A DNA stretch of 5,267 nt from an uncultured Gaiellaceae bacterium (lineage in GTDB: Bacteria; Actinomycetota; Thermoleophilia; Gaiellales; Gaiellaceae), in the NCBI GenBank assembly GCA_955652075.1, contig CATPAS010000214.1, positions 1 to 5,267 on the forward strand, written 5' to 3'. The notes below the pieces were generated by a model, which saw only the letters and a program-made list of their open reading frames with translations, did no database searches and had not been told where the DNA came from. This document shows, piece after piece, positions 1 to 5,267 of the stretch (positions within the stretch are counted from its first letter, which is position 1; every line of letters begins with the position of its first letter). A program made the position numbers and the translations under genes.

Positions 1-101
1 GACGCATACAGCGCTCGGGGCATTTTCCTGACTTCGCTTGCGGCTAAGTCATTGCTGAGGCTGCGGAATTCGGCAGCAGTGCGATCGTCACCAACCCCGG
101 A
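1..101. other. Unassigned left flank, no recognisable gene
   Basis: This stretch lies downstream of the premature stop of the epimerase fragment. Its G+C is about 60% by count, lower than the coding regions to its right. One plus-strand frame is open from base 1 to a TAA at 139-141, and the minus frame continuing past the epimerase stop is open to the window edge. Neither translation resembles a family I recognise, and neither continues the epimerase. It contains a short imperfect inverted repeat at 29-51 but no T-rich tract that would make an intrinsic terminator. It may be intergenic DNA, foreign DNA joined by a rearrangement, or an assembly junction. Confidence 0.5.
29..51. repeat. Short imperfect inverted repeat (possible hairpin)
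   Basis: The arms TGACTT (29-34) and AAGTCA (46-51) are perfectly complementary over 6 bp. A single C/T mismatch follows, then a GC/GC step, around a five-base loop TTGCG. It lies about 50 bases beyond the stop codon of the leftward operon, where a terminator or processing hairpin could sit. No run of T follows on either strand, so it is not a classical Rho-independent terminator. A repeat this short may be chance. Confidence 0.25.
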
Positions 102-248
102 TTATTTCCGCGCGTTCTCTTCCTTCAATGCAGAGGGGTAATAGTCCGTGAAACAGTCGACCGCGGCGACTTCGTGCCCGCGCTCCGCGAGCGCTTCCGC
201 GAGCTGCGAGCCGATGAACCCCGCTGCACCGGTGACGACGTATTTCAT
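102..248 (-). pseudogene. Truncated NAD-dependent sugar epimerase/dehydratase (N-terminal 48 aa only)
   Basis: The N-terminus belongs to the extended short-chain dehydrogenase family that interconverts nucleotide sugars, such as UDP-glucuronate/UDP-glucose epimerases and dehydratases, in the cytoplasm. The visible part has the Rossmann dinucleotide motif TGAAGFIG (residues 6-13) and Asp31 at the end of beta-2, which in this family binds the NAD ribose. The following CFTDYYPSALKEEN is typical of UDP-glucuronate-epimerase-like members. A TAA at 104-102 stops it after 48 residues, whereas the family is usually around 300-340, so the SxnYxxxK catalytic core and the sugar-binding half are missing. 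None of the three minus frames after the stop resumes the fold, so a simple point frameshift does not explain the loss. The ATG overlaps the ATP-grasp stop as ATGA with no Shine-Dalgarno, indicating translational coupling. It is probably non-functional unless the sequence is misassembled at about base 101. Confidence 0.75.
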
Positions 249-1216
249 TCGGCGGGCGCGAGCGGCTTCAGCGTCCCGTCGCCGTTCGGCGTGAGGCTGA
301 GATCGGAGAAGAAGCGGGTCATGACGATGCCCTCGCGGAAGTCGCCGAGGCGCGGCTCCGGGCGCTCGCCGCGCGCGAGTGCGAGTGCGAGCTCCGGATA
401 GCGTCCCCCGGCCGCGAGCGGCAGCGGGAACCCGCCGCCGAAACGCGTGTTGATGTCGGTGAGGTAGTGCGATCCGTCGGCCTCGCGGAAGCACTGGATG
501 TTCGCCGGCCCGACGAGCTCGAGCTTCTCGGCGACGTCGCGTGCCAGCTCGATCAGCTGCTCGTCGCGAATGCTCATCCCCTTGATCGACTCGCCTCCCT
601 TCGACTCGATCATCGTGCGAGGGATTGCGTTGAGGCAGCGACCTTCGAGATCGCAGAACACGTCGACCGAGAACTCCTCGCCGCCGAGGCACGCCTGGAC
701 GATCGATTCCACCGGCGTGTAGCCGAGGAAGAAGCCGAGTTGCGCGGGATCGGCTGCGCGGTAGATGTGCCGCGAGCCGAAGCCGTGGCGCGCCTTCACG
801 AGCAGCGGAAAGGCCGCGTCGTCGGGCACGCCGTTCGGCAGCCAGGTCGGAGGCGAAGCGATTCCGCGCTCCTCGAACAGGAGATGCGCCAGATACTTGT
901 CCTCCAGCCGCTCGACAATCTCCGCGTCGGGAAGCAGCACCACCGCCCCGAGCTCGTCGCGCGATCGCGCGAGCAGGACCTGGTCGAGGTCGGTCAGCGG
1001 CACGATCAGGCGCACGTCGTGCCGCTGGACCAGCGCGCGCAGCGCGGGGATGTAGTCCGGGTCGTCGATCCTCGGGACGAGGGCATGCTCGTCGGCGTGG
1101 TAGAGCGCAGGCGCGAGCTGGTTGGCGTCCGCCGCAACGGTCGTGGCTCCTGCCCGGCTGAACGCGCCCACGATGTCCACGCGCTGCCCGGCACACGTGA
1201 AGAGAACGGCCGTCAC
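245..1216 (-). CDS. ATP-grasp ligase, carbamoyl-phosphate-synthase-like (CarB/PylC type)
   Basis: This is a 323-residue soluble ATP-grasp enzyme. The family activates a carboxylate as acyl-phosphate with ATP and joins it to a nucleophile; this member's substrate is unknown. Residues 4-20 (VLFTCAGQRVDIVGAF) form the pre-ATP-grasp beta-alpha unit. IVPLTDLDQ (71-79) and DKYLAHLLFEERGI (106-119) are conserved landmarks, and LLVKARHGFGSRH (138-150) is the nucleotide-binding lysine and glycine-rich loop. QACLGGEEFSVDVF (174-187) follows, and DINTRFGGG (254-262) is the metal/ATP site, with Asp where classical CarB has Glu. The start is GTG at 1216: it places the first beta-strand directly after the initiator and lies 5 bp after the upstream stop; no Shine-Dalgarno is evident. 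The open frame runs on upstream, but only as a shadow of the membrane-protein gene. Flanked by glycosyltransferase and sugar-epimerase genes, it probably decorates the glycan or makes a precursor. Fold assignment is firm; function is not. Confidence 0.88.
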   Translation of the reverse strand: MTAVLFTCAGQRVDIVGAFSRAGATTVAADANQLAPALYHADEHALVPRIDDPDYIPALRALVQRHDVRLIVPLTDLDQVLLARSRDELGAVVLLPDAEIVERLEDKYLAHLLFEERGIASPPTWLPNGVPDDAAFPLLVKARHGFGSRHIYRAADPAQLGFFLGYTPVESIVQACLGGEEFSVDVFCDLEGRCLNAIPRTMIESKGGESIKGMSIRDEQLIELARDVAEKLELVGPANIQCFREADGSHYLTDINTRFGGGFPLPLAAGGRYPELALALARGERPEPRLGDFREGIVMTRFFSDLSLTPNGDGTLKPLAPAE

Positions 1217-1221
1217 GGCGG

Positions 1222-2421
1222 TCAGTACAGCAGGAACGGCAGGCTTGCGAGCGCCGAGGCGGCCAGGACCGCGGCCACGACGAGGCGTACGCGACCCGGC
1301 AGCCTGTCCACCGCATAACCGAAGGCGAGCGCCCAGGCCGGGGCCGTCGAGAGCATGTAACTCGCCTTCAGCACGTCGCCGTCCGGAGTCGGATAGCTGA
1401 TCGTGAAGTAGAGATAGCCCACGATCCCGAGGCCCGGAAGCAGAGCGGTGGGCAGGCGCGCCGGAAACCGCCGCGAGCGCGCCAGCAGGACGGCCCAGCC
1501 CACGACCGCGAGCAGCGTCGGCAGCAGGCCGAGGATGCTCTGGAGACCGCGGTTCCCTCTCCAGACGCCGAAGTAATCCCCCCAGACCTCGCTGTAGGTC
1601 GTCGGGATCGCCTCGTTGCGAAAGTGCGGCCGGATTGGATCGGTCACGACCTTCGGCAGCCCGAGGCCGACATAGAACCGGGCGGGCCGCCGGTTCCAGA
1701 TCGCCTCGTGCTTCGTCAGCCGGTCGAAGACCGGGTTGCCGTATTCGATCGCCTGCCGGACGTACCAGGGGGCCGTCACCACCGCTGTCACGGCGACGAT
1801 CACGAGCAGCGGCCGCCACGCGCGGGCGGCCGCGAACCCGAGCACCACTGCGGCGAAGGTCCAGAGCGAGAACGCACGCGTCAGCTGCGCCAGTCCGAGC
1901 GCCACGCCGGTAGCGACGGCGAGCTCCCAGCGGTACTCGTGACGGCCGAGCATGCGCGTGGCGAGCAGCAGCGCAACGGCGCACAGGAGCATCGACAACG
2001 GCTCGGGATGGAACATCGCGCCCACGCGCAGGACAACGGGCAAGAAACAGAAGAACGCAAGCGCCGAAAGCTGCAGCCACGGACGGCGCGGAAAGAGCTC
2101 GCGTGCGAGCAGCCACAGGACACCGGCCGTCGCGAGCAGGACGAGCCAGTTCAGCACCTGTCCGAGCTTGTGGGGATCCCCAGAATGAACGTGCTCGCCG
2201 ATGACGGTCGCCGCACCGGCGAGCGCGTAGAACACGGGGGGCGTGTAGTACTCGCTGCGCGTCTCCGGGCCGGGAATCTGGCCGTGGTGAATCAGCAGAT
2301 CGGCGTACTCGCGGTGCTGACGTACGTCGTAGCCGGCGCCGCTCGGATACTTGTAGGCGTTCCAGCCCGCGACGAGCGCAAATGCAGCGACGACGCCGGC
2401 CGCGGCGACGCTAGGACGCAA
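1222..2421 (-). CDS. Polytopic membrane protein, GT-C-like (ArnT/PMT/GT39-type) glycosyltransferase
   Basis: This 399-residue integral membrane protein has roughly 10-12 hydrophobic segments, for example near 4-20, 63-75, 88-108, 116-132, 141-156, 166-184, 186-200, 204-219, 295-313, 328-344, 362-374 and 378-397. After the first helix comes YDVRQHREYADLL (31-43) with Asp32 and His36, then EYYTPPVFYALAG (57-69). This is the acidic first outer loop plus aromatic-Pro-Pro pattern of GT-C enzymes, which use polyprenyl-phosphate sugars at the outer membrane face. A HPEPLS element (138-143) and a large loop of about 75 residues (220-294) also fit. Donor and acceptor are unknown. I chose TTG at 2421, which overlaps the upstream gene's stop by 11 bp and begins just before the first helix. 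A TTG at 2457 would add 12 non-hydrophobic residues and is the alternative. The next gene begins 5 bp after its TGA. A non-enzymatic membrane role remains possible. Confidence 0.82.
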   Translation of the reverse strand: MRPSVAAAGVVAAFALVAGWNAYKYPSGAGYDVRQHREYADLLIHHGQIPGPETRSEYYTPPVFYALAGAATVIGEHVHSGDPHKLGQVLNWLVLLATAGVLWLLARELFPRRPWLQLSALAFFCFLPVVLRVGAMFHPEPLSMLLCAVALLLATRMLGRHEYRWELAVATGVALGLAQLTRAFSLWTFAAVVLGFAAARAWRPLLVIVAVTAVVTAPWYVRQAIEYGNPVFDRLTKHEAIWNRRPARFYVGLGLPKVVTDPIRPHFRNEAIPTTYSEVWGDYFGVWRGNRGLQSILGLLPTLLAVVGWAVLLARSRRFPARLPTALLPGLGIVGYLYFTISYPTPDGDVLKASYMLSTAPAWALAFGYAVDRLPGRVRLVVAAVLAASALASLPFLLY

Positions 2422-3622
2422 GTTCCAAGAGCAGTTCGCGGTAGCGGCGCACCGCAATGGAACGGTCGGCCTCTCGCTCGACCCACTCGCGCCCGCGCGC
2501 GCCCATCGCCTCCAGGTCGTATTTCCCGTCGTGCGCGTCCCTGATTGCCCGCGCGAGCAGCTCGGGCCTCCCGGGCGGAACGACGATCCCGCAGCGGACC
2601 TCCGTGACGAGCTGCGCGGTCTCGCTCTCGGGGTCCGCCGCGACGATCACCGGCCTGCCGACGGCGAGGATCCCGTACAACCGGCTCGGAACCACGTAGC
2701 CGGCGAGGCCCGCCGCGAGCCCGACGACGTGCACGTCGGCTGCAGAGAGCGACTGTGGCAGGACCTCGCGCGATTGGTAGTAGAGAAACTGCACCTGGTC
2801 GACCTCGTGCAGCTCCGCGAGTGCGACGAGCTCGGCATGACGCGCGCCCATCCCGATGATCATGATCAGGAGGTCGTCGAGGTCGCGCAAGAACGTCCCT
2901 GCACGAATGAGCGAATCGAGATCCTGTGCGTGACCGACGTTTCCGGAGTGCATCACGACGAACTTCTCGTCGACTCCCCAGCTTCGCGACCAGTGATTCG
3001 ATTTGTCGAGCGGTCCCAGACGCGTGGTGTCGATCCAGTTCGGAATGACCAGCATGCGTTCCGCCGGTGCGCCCTTCTCCTCCAACCGTCGACGCATGGT
3101 GTCGCCGATCGCGACGATTCTGTCGGCACGGCGCAGATACAGGCCGACGAGGCCGCGCAAGAGGCTCATGACCACCGGGTTCTCGAGTCGCTTCAACTGG
3201 ACGGCGATTTCCGGGAAGACGTCCTGGCTGATGACGACCAACGGCGCGCGAAACCGACGGGCGACGAGGAGCGCGATGTTCGCCACGATCGGAGGGTCGG
3301 TCATGCAAAGAACGACATCGGGCCGCCGGCCGCGCAGACCGCCGAGCAACGCGCTCGTCAGGTACGTCGCGTAGTTGGATGCGCGCGCAAGGAGCTTCGA
3401 GCGCTCGAACGAGGTCGACGGCACGCGGATGATCTCGACACGGTTGCGAACGCTGCGGTGGGGCTCCTCCTCCTGGCCGTGCAGCTGGCCCGTGACCACC
3501 GTGACGTCCAGATCCGCCGTGAGCGCCTCGCAGAGCTCGGTCAAGAGCTGCGCGGTCGCCTCCACACCGGGCCAGTAGTACTGGTTCAGGACGAGCAGAC
3601 GCGGCTTGCGGCGGCCGGACAT
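2411..3622 (-). CDS. Family 4 glycosyltransferase, WbuB/WcaI-like
   Basis: This 403-residue GT-B fold transferase is predicted to move a sugar from a nucleotide donor to a lipid-linked glycan intermediate at the cytoplasmic side of the membrane. The N-terminal domain starts with LLVLNQYYWPGVEATAQLLT (9-28), the signature opening of WbuB-like enzymes. It continues with TDPP (108-111) and SQDVFPE (132-138) and reaches the linker IPNWID (193-198). The C-terminal donor domain has MHSGNVGHAQDLDSLI (224-239), MIIGMGARHAEL (254-265) and VPSRLYGILAVGRPVI (311-326). In this subfamily that last motif occupies the position of the usual GT4 EX7E box, which is not seen here. Length is normal. The ATG at 3622 immediately precedes the first strand and no Shine-Dalgarno precedes it; a TAGCCT hexamer 7 bases upstream is compatible with a leaderless transcript. 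It is the first gene of the leftward operon in this window, 19 bp head to head with the rightward GT4. Sugar specificity cannot be read. Confidence 0.9.
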   Translation of the reverse strand: MSGRRKPRLLVLNQYYWPGVEATAQLLTELCEALTADLDVTVVTGQLHGQEEEPHRSVRNRVEIIRVPSTSFERSKLLARASNYATYLTSALLGGLRGRRPDVVLCMTDPPIVANIALLVARRFRAPLVVISQDVFPEIAVQLKRLENPVVMSLLRGLVGLYLRRADRIVAIGDTMRRRLEEKGAPAERMLVIPNWIDTTRLGPLDKSNHWSRSWGVDEKFVVMHSGNVGHAQDLDSLIRAGTFLRDLDDLLIMIIGMGARHAELVALAELHEVDQVQFLYYQSREVLPQSLSAADVHVVGLAAGLAGYVVPSRLYGILAVGRPVIVAADPESETAQLVTEVRCGIVVPPGRPELLARAIRDAHDGKYDLEAMGARGREWVEREADRSIAVRRYRELLLELAS

Positions 3623-3641
3623 TCAGGCAAGGCTAGTACCG
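3623..3641. promoter_or_regulatory. 19-bp divergent intergenic region
   Basis: Only 19 bp separate the ATG of the leftward GT4 gene (3622) from the GTG of the rightward one (3642). On the minus strand, TAGCCT (3635-3630) matches the actinobacterial -10 pattern TAnnnT and ends 7 bases before the ATG, the spacing expected of a leaderless mRNA; no good -35 is visible. On the plus strand, CAAGG (3628-3632) is a weak Shine-Dalgarno 9 bases before the GTG. Any promoter for either gene must therefore overlap the other gene's coding sequence. The element calls are tentative; the gap itself is clear. Confidence 0.35.
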
Positions 3642-3655
3642 GTGAACGACACCGG
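3639..3655. repeat. 17-bp interrupted palindrome over the GTG start
   Basis: CCGGTG (3639-3644) and CACCGG (3650-3655) are perfect 6-bp inverted arms separated by AACGA. The left arm contains the GTG initiation codon of the rightward glycosyltransferase. As RNA it would form a small hairpin hiding that start codon. As DNA it lies 17-33 bases upstream of the leftward operon's first ATG, where an operator could act on both genes. Short GC-rich palindromes occur by chance in such DNA, so the role is unproven. Confidence 0.35.
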
Positions 3656-4835
3656 GCTCCGCATCCTCTTCGCCGCACCCGTCTGGGCGCCCTCGCGCGC
3701 TTTCGGCGGCCCCGTCGTCGCAGCGGGGCAGCTGGTCCGTCGGCTCGTCGCCCGAGGCAACGATGTCGACGTGATCACCACGACGATCGTCGATCTCCAC
3801 TCGCGTCCGCCGCTTCGCTCCTCCATCGGCGCCGTCGACGGTGCCACCGTGCGCTACCTCTCGACGCCGCTTCGCTACCGCTGGATGGGCATCACGCCGA
3901 CGCTGCCGGTCGCGCTTGCACGCGTGAACCGGCCCGACGTCGCGCACATCTTTGGCTTCCGCGACCCGGTGACGACCGGAGTCGCCGCGTGGTGCCGCAT
4001 CGCGCGCGTGCCGTACGTCTTCGAGCCGCTCGGGATGTTCGAGCCACGCCTGCGGAAGGTCTTCTTGAAGCGGGCACTCGACGCGACGCTCTATCGAGGA
4101 GTGGCCCGAGGAGCGGCCGCCGTTGTGGTCGCCTCCCAGCGAGAGGCAGACGCCGTCACGGCATTGGGCATCTCGGACGGGAAGGTTCGTGTGCGGGGCA
4201 ACGGATTTCCCGAGCCCTTCGGTTCGGAGGTGAACGGCGACCTCCGTTCACGCCTCGGGATTCCCACGAAGGCACAGGTCATTCTCTACGTCGGCAGGAT
4301 CGCGGCCGGAAAGGGCATCGAGCACCTGCTCGAGGCGGCGCGCCAGCTCACTCAAACGCATCTGGTCATTGCAGGGCCGGACGACCGGCACGGGACGTCG
4401 GCGCTCGTGCACCGGGCGCAGCAGCTGGCAGCAACCTCCGGAAGGATCCACACGCTGCCGGTAACCGACGAACCACCGCACGACCTCTATCCCCAGGCCG
4501 ATGTGTTCGTCCTCGCGTCGGCGGGCGAGAGCTTCGGCATCGTCGCGGCCGAAGCCGCCGCGGCCGGAACGCCCGTGATCGTCTCCGACCGCTGCGGCAT
4601 CGCCGGCTTCTTCCAGGACGGTGAGGCGTTGGTCGTTCCGTACGAGCGCGCCGCGGTCGTCGAGGCGGTGCGCAGGGTCCTCGCGGACCCGGAGCTCCAT
4701 GCGCAGCTCGCTCGCGGCGGAGTCGCAGCCGCACGACGTACGTCCTGGGGCCGCGTCACTGACGTGCAGGAGGAGATCTATCGCGAGGTTGCTTCGCGTA
4801 CGGCGGCGACAAAGTTGTCGACCGAGGCCTCGTAG
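3642..4835 (+). CDS. Family 4 (GT-B) glycosyltransferase, rightward
   Basis: This 397-residue retaining GT4-type transferase uses a nucleotide-sugar donor and is probably cytosolic or membrane-associated. The N-terminal acceptor domain begins RILFAAPVWAPS with the FGGP loop (21-24); AHIFGFRD (101-108) and FEPLGMFEPRLRK (127-139) follow. The C-terminal donor domain has ILYVGRIAAGKGIEHLLEAA (214-233), with Arg219 and Lys224 at the usual phosphate-binding positions. It also has LVIAGPDDRHG (241-251) and the EX7E box ESFGIVAAE (Glu296 and Glu304) followed by AAAAGTPVIVSD. Length is normal for the family. GTG at 3642 was chosen because it lies just before the first beta-strand and has CAAGG 9 bases upstream. 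An in-frame TTG at 3606 would overlap the divergent gene. The gene is the only rightward one here, and its last 58 bp overlap the 3' end of the leftward GT4 at 4778. The C-terminal tail after EEIYREV is encoded in that overlap. Substrates are unknown. Confidence 0.92.
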   Translation: MNDTGLRILFAAPVWAPSRAFGGPVVAAGQLVRRLVARGNDVDVITTTIVDLHSRPPLRSSIGAVDGATVRYLSTPLRYRWMGITPTLPVALARVNRPDVAHIFGFRDPVTTGVAAWCRIARVPYVFEPLGMFEPRLRKVFLKRALDATLYRGVARGAAAVVVASQREADAVTALGISDGKVRVRGNGFPEPFGSEVNGDLRSRLGIPTKAQVILYVGRIAAGKGIEHLLEAARQLTQTHLVIAGPDDRHGTSALVHRAQQLAATSGRIHTLPVTDEPPHDLYPQADVFVLASAGESFGIVAAEAAAAGTPVIVSDRCGIAGFFQDGEALVVPYERAAVVEAVRRVLADPELHAQLARGGVAAARRTSWGRVTDVQEEIYREVASRTAATKLSTEAS

Positions 4836-5267
4836 CCCCAGCCGCGCACGAGCTCGCGGGAGCGCGCGCCCATGGCGCGGCGAAGCGCTGGGTCGTCGGC
4901 GAGCCGCTTGAGCGCCGCGGCCGCGGCCTCGACGTCGTCAGCCGGGACCAGAAAGCCGTTCTCGCCTTCGATGAGAAGATCCGGGGCCGCGCCCACACGA
5001 TCCGACAACACGAGGGGCAGGCCAGACGCGGCTGCCTCGTTCACGGCGACACCCCAAGGCTCGTGACGCGAGAGGAGGGCGAAGACGTCCGCATCGACGT
5101 ACATGCGTGCAAGCTCGTCCTCCGTCACGTGACCCAGGATCGTCAGACGCACCCCAAGCTCGACTGCGAGCCCTGCCAGCGCCTCGCGTTGCGGACCGTC
5201 GCCCGCGACGACGAGGCGCAGACGCGAGTCGCCGAGCTCGGCGGTTGCACGGACGAGATCCTCGAGC
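4778..5267 (-). CDS. Family 4 glycosyltransferase, partial (C-terminal part)
   Basis: The 5' end lies beyond the right edge; 162 codons plus a TAG (4780-4778) are visible, reading from 5266. The fragment is the donor-binding domain of a GT4 GT-B enzyme. RLRLVVAGDGPQREAL lies near its beginning, then LTILGHVTEDELARMYVDAD, then RHEPWGVAVNEAAASGLPLV with an intact EX7E pair (EPWGVAVNE), then GENGFLVPADD. A C-terminal helix follows, ending WGYEASVDNFVAAVREATSR. An internal GTG at 5152 is not the true start, because the frame and family homology continue upstream of it to the window edge. It is oriented like the 3622-102 operon but separated from it by the rightward GT4 gene, with which it overlaps tail to tail by 58 bp. 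There is no room for an intergenic terminator. Specificity cannot be assigned from this half. Confidence 0.9.
   Translation of the reverse strand, partial: LEDLVRATAELGDSRLRLVVAGDGPQREALAGLAVELGVRLTILGHVTEDELARMYVDADVFALLSRHEPWGVAVNEAAASGLPLVLSDRVGAAPDLLIEGENGFLVPADDVEAAAAALKRLADDPALRRAMGARSRELVRGWGYEASVDNFVAAVREATSR
4807..4820. repeat. 14-bp quasi-palindrome inside the convergent gene overlap
   Basis: CGACAAAGTTGTCG has perfect 6-bp arms (CGACAA and TTGTCG) around a central AG. It lies in the middle of the 58-bp segment coding on both strands, where transcripts of the two convergent glycosyltransferase genes meet. It has no adjacent T-tract, so it is not a standard terminator, and the two-base centre favours a DNA-binding site or chance over an RNA hairpin. 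Confidence 0.25.

Noticed and set aside
29..51. Rho-independent terminator for the leftward operon
   Set aside because: The inverted repeat has a mismatch, a short GC part and no T-run on either strand, so it is listed only as a weak repeat.
1..141. Plus-strand open frame entering from the left edge and ending at TAA 139-141
   Set aside because: Its 46 residues resemble no family I know, and its last third is simply the antisense of the epimerase codons. It could be the tail of a convergent gene, but nothing supports that.
467..1318. Plus-strand open frame of 283 codons
   Set aside because: It is antisense to the clearly recognised ATP-grasp enzyme, and its composition (Arg, Glu, Asp, Val rich) is that of a shadow frame.
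1217..2116. Upstream extension of the ATP-grasp frame by about 300 codons, suggesting a fusion protein
   Set aside because: The extension is an out-of-frame reading of the membrane-protein gene and has no hydrophobic pattern or motif. The ATP-grasp fold begins at the GTG at 1216.
2411..3622. Absence of the canonical EX7E box as a sign of an inactive glycosyltransferase
   Set aside because: WbuB/WcaI-like members normally show a VPSK/R-LYGILA-GRP motif at this position instead, and the remaining motifs are intact.
2531..4624. Very long plus-strand open frame (697 codons) spanning the divergent region
   Set aside because: It runs antisense to the WbuB-like gene and out of frame through the rightward GT4 gene. 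Its translation is Arg/Asp/Ala-rich low-complexity without any domain, as expected of a shadow frame in high-GC DNA.

Overview
The window is a compact, high-GC stretch (about two thirds G+C by eye) carrying part of a cell-surface polysaccharide or glycoconjugate gene cluster. The mix of GTG and TTG starts, the near absence of Shine-Dalgarno sequences, and the Ala/Arg/Val-rich proteins fit a high-GC actinobacterium, possibly Thermoleophilia-like. That placement is inference; no rRNA or marker gene is present.

Layout. A leftward (minus-strand) block occupies 102-3622. In transcription order it encodes a WbuB/WcaI-type family-4 glycosyltransferase (3622-2411), a multi-spanning GT-C-like membrane glycosyltransferase (2421-1222), a CarB/PylC-like ATP-grasp ligase (1216-245), and the first 48 codons of an NAD-dependent sugar epimerase/dehydratase (248-102). 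The genes overlap or nearly touch (11-bp overlap, 5-bp gap, 4-bp ATGA overlap), so they very probably form one translationally coupled operon. The epimerase stops abruptly after its NAD-binding beta-alpha-beta unit. The remaining 101 bases at the left edge show no recognisable coding sequence and do not restore the gene in any frame.

Right of the operon, a single rightward GT4 glycosyltransferase (3642-4835) diverges from the operon with only 19 bp between start codons. It runs tail to tail into the C-terminal half of another leftward GT4 gene (4778 to beyond 5267), overlapping it by 58 bp. The rightward gene therefore sits like an inverted cassette inside an otherwise leftward cluster.

Working together (inference): the GT4 enzymes would build a lipid-linked or surface glycan at the cytoplasmic face from nucleotide sugars, the epimerase family would supply a nucleotide sugar, the GT-C-like protein would act at the membrane with a polyprenyl-phosphate sugar, and the ATP-grasp enzyme would add or make an acyl/amide-type decoration. 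The exact glycan, donors and acceptors cannot be read from the sequence. I see no tRNA, rRNA, CRISPR array, insertion sequence or convincing intrinsic terminator. Apart from the left 101 bases and the 19-bp divergent gap, essentially everything is coding.
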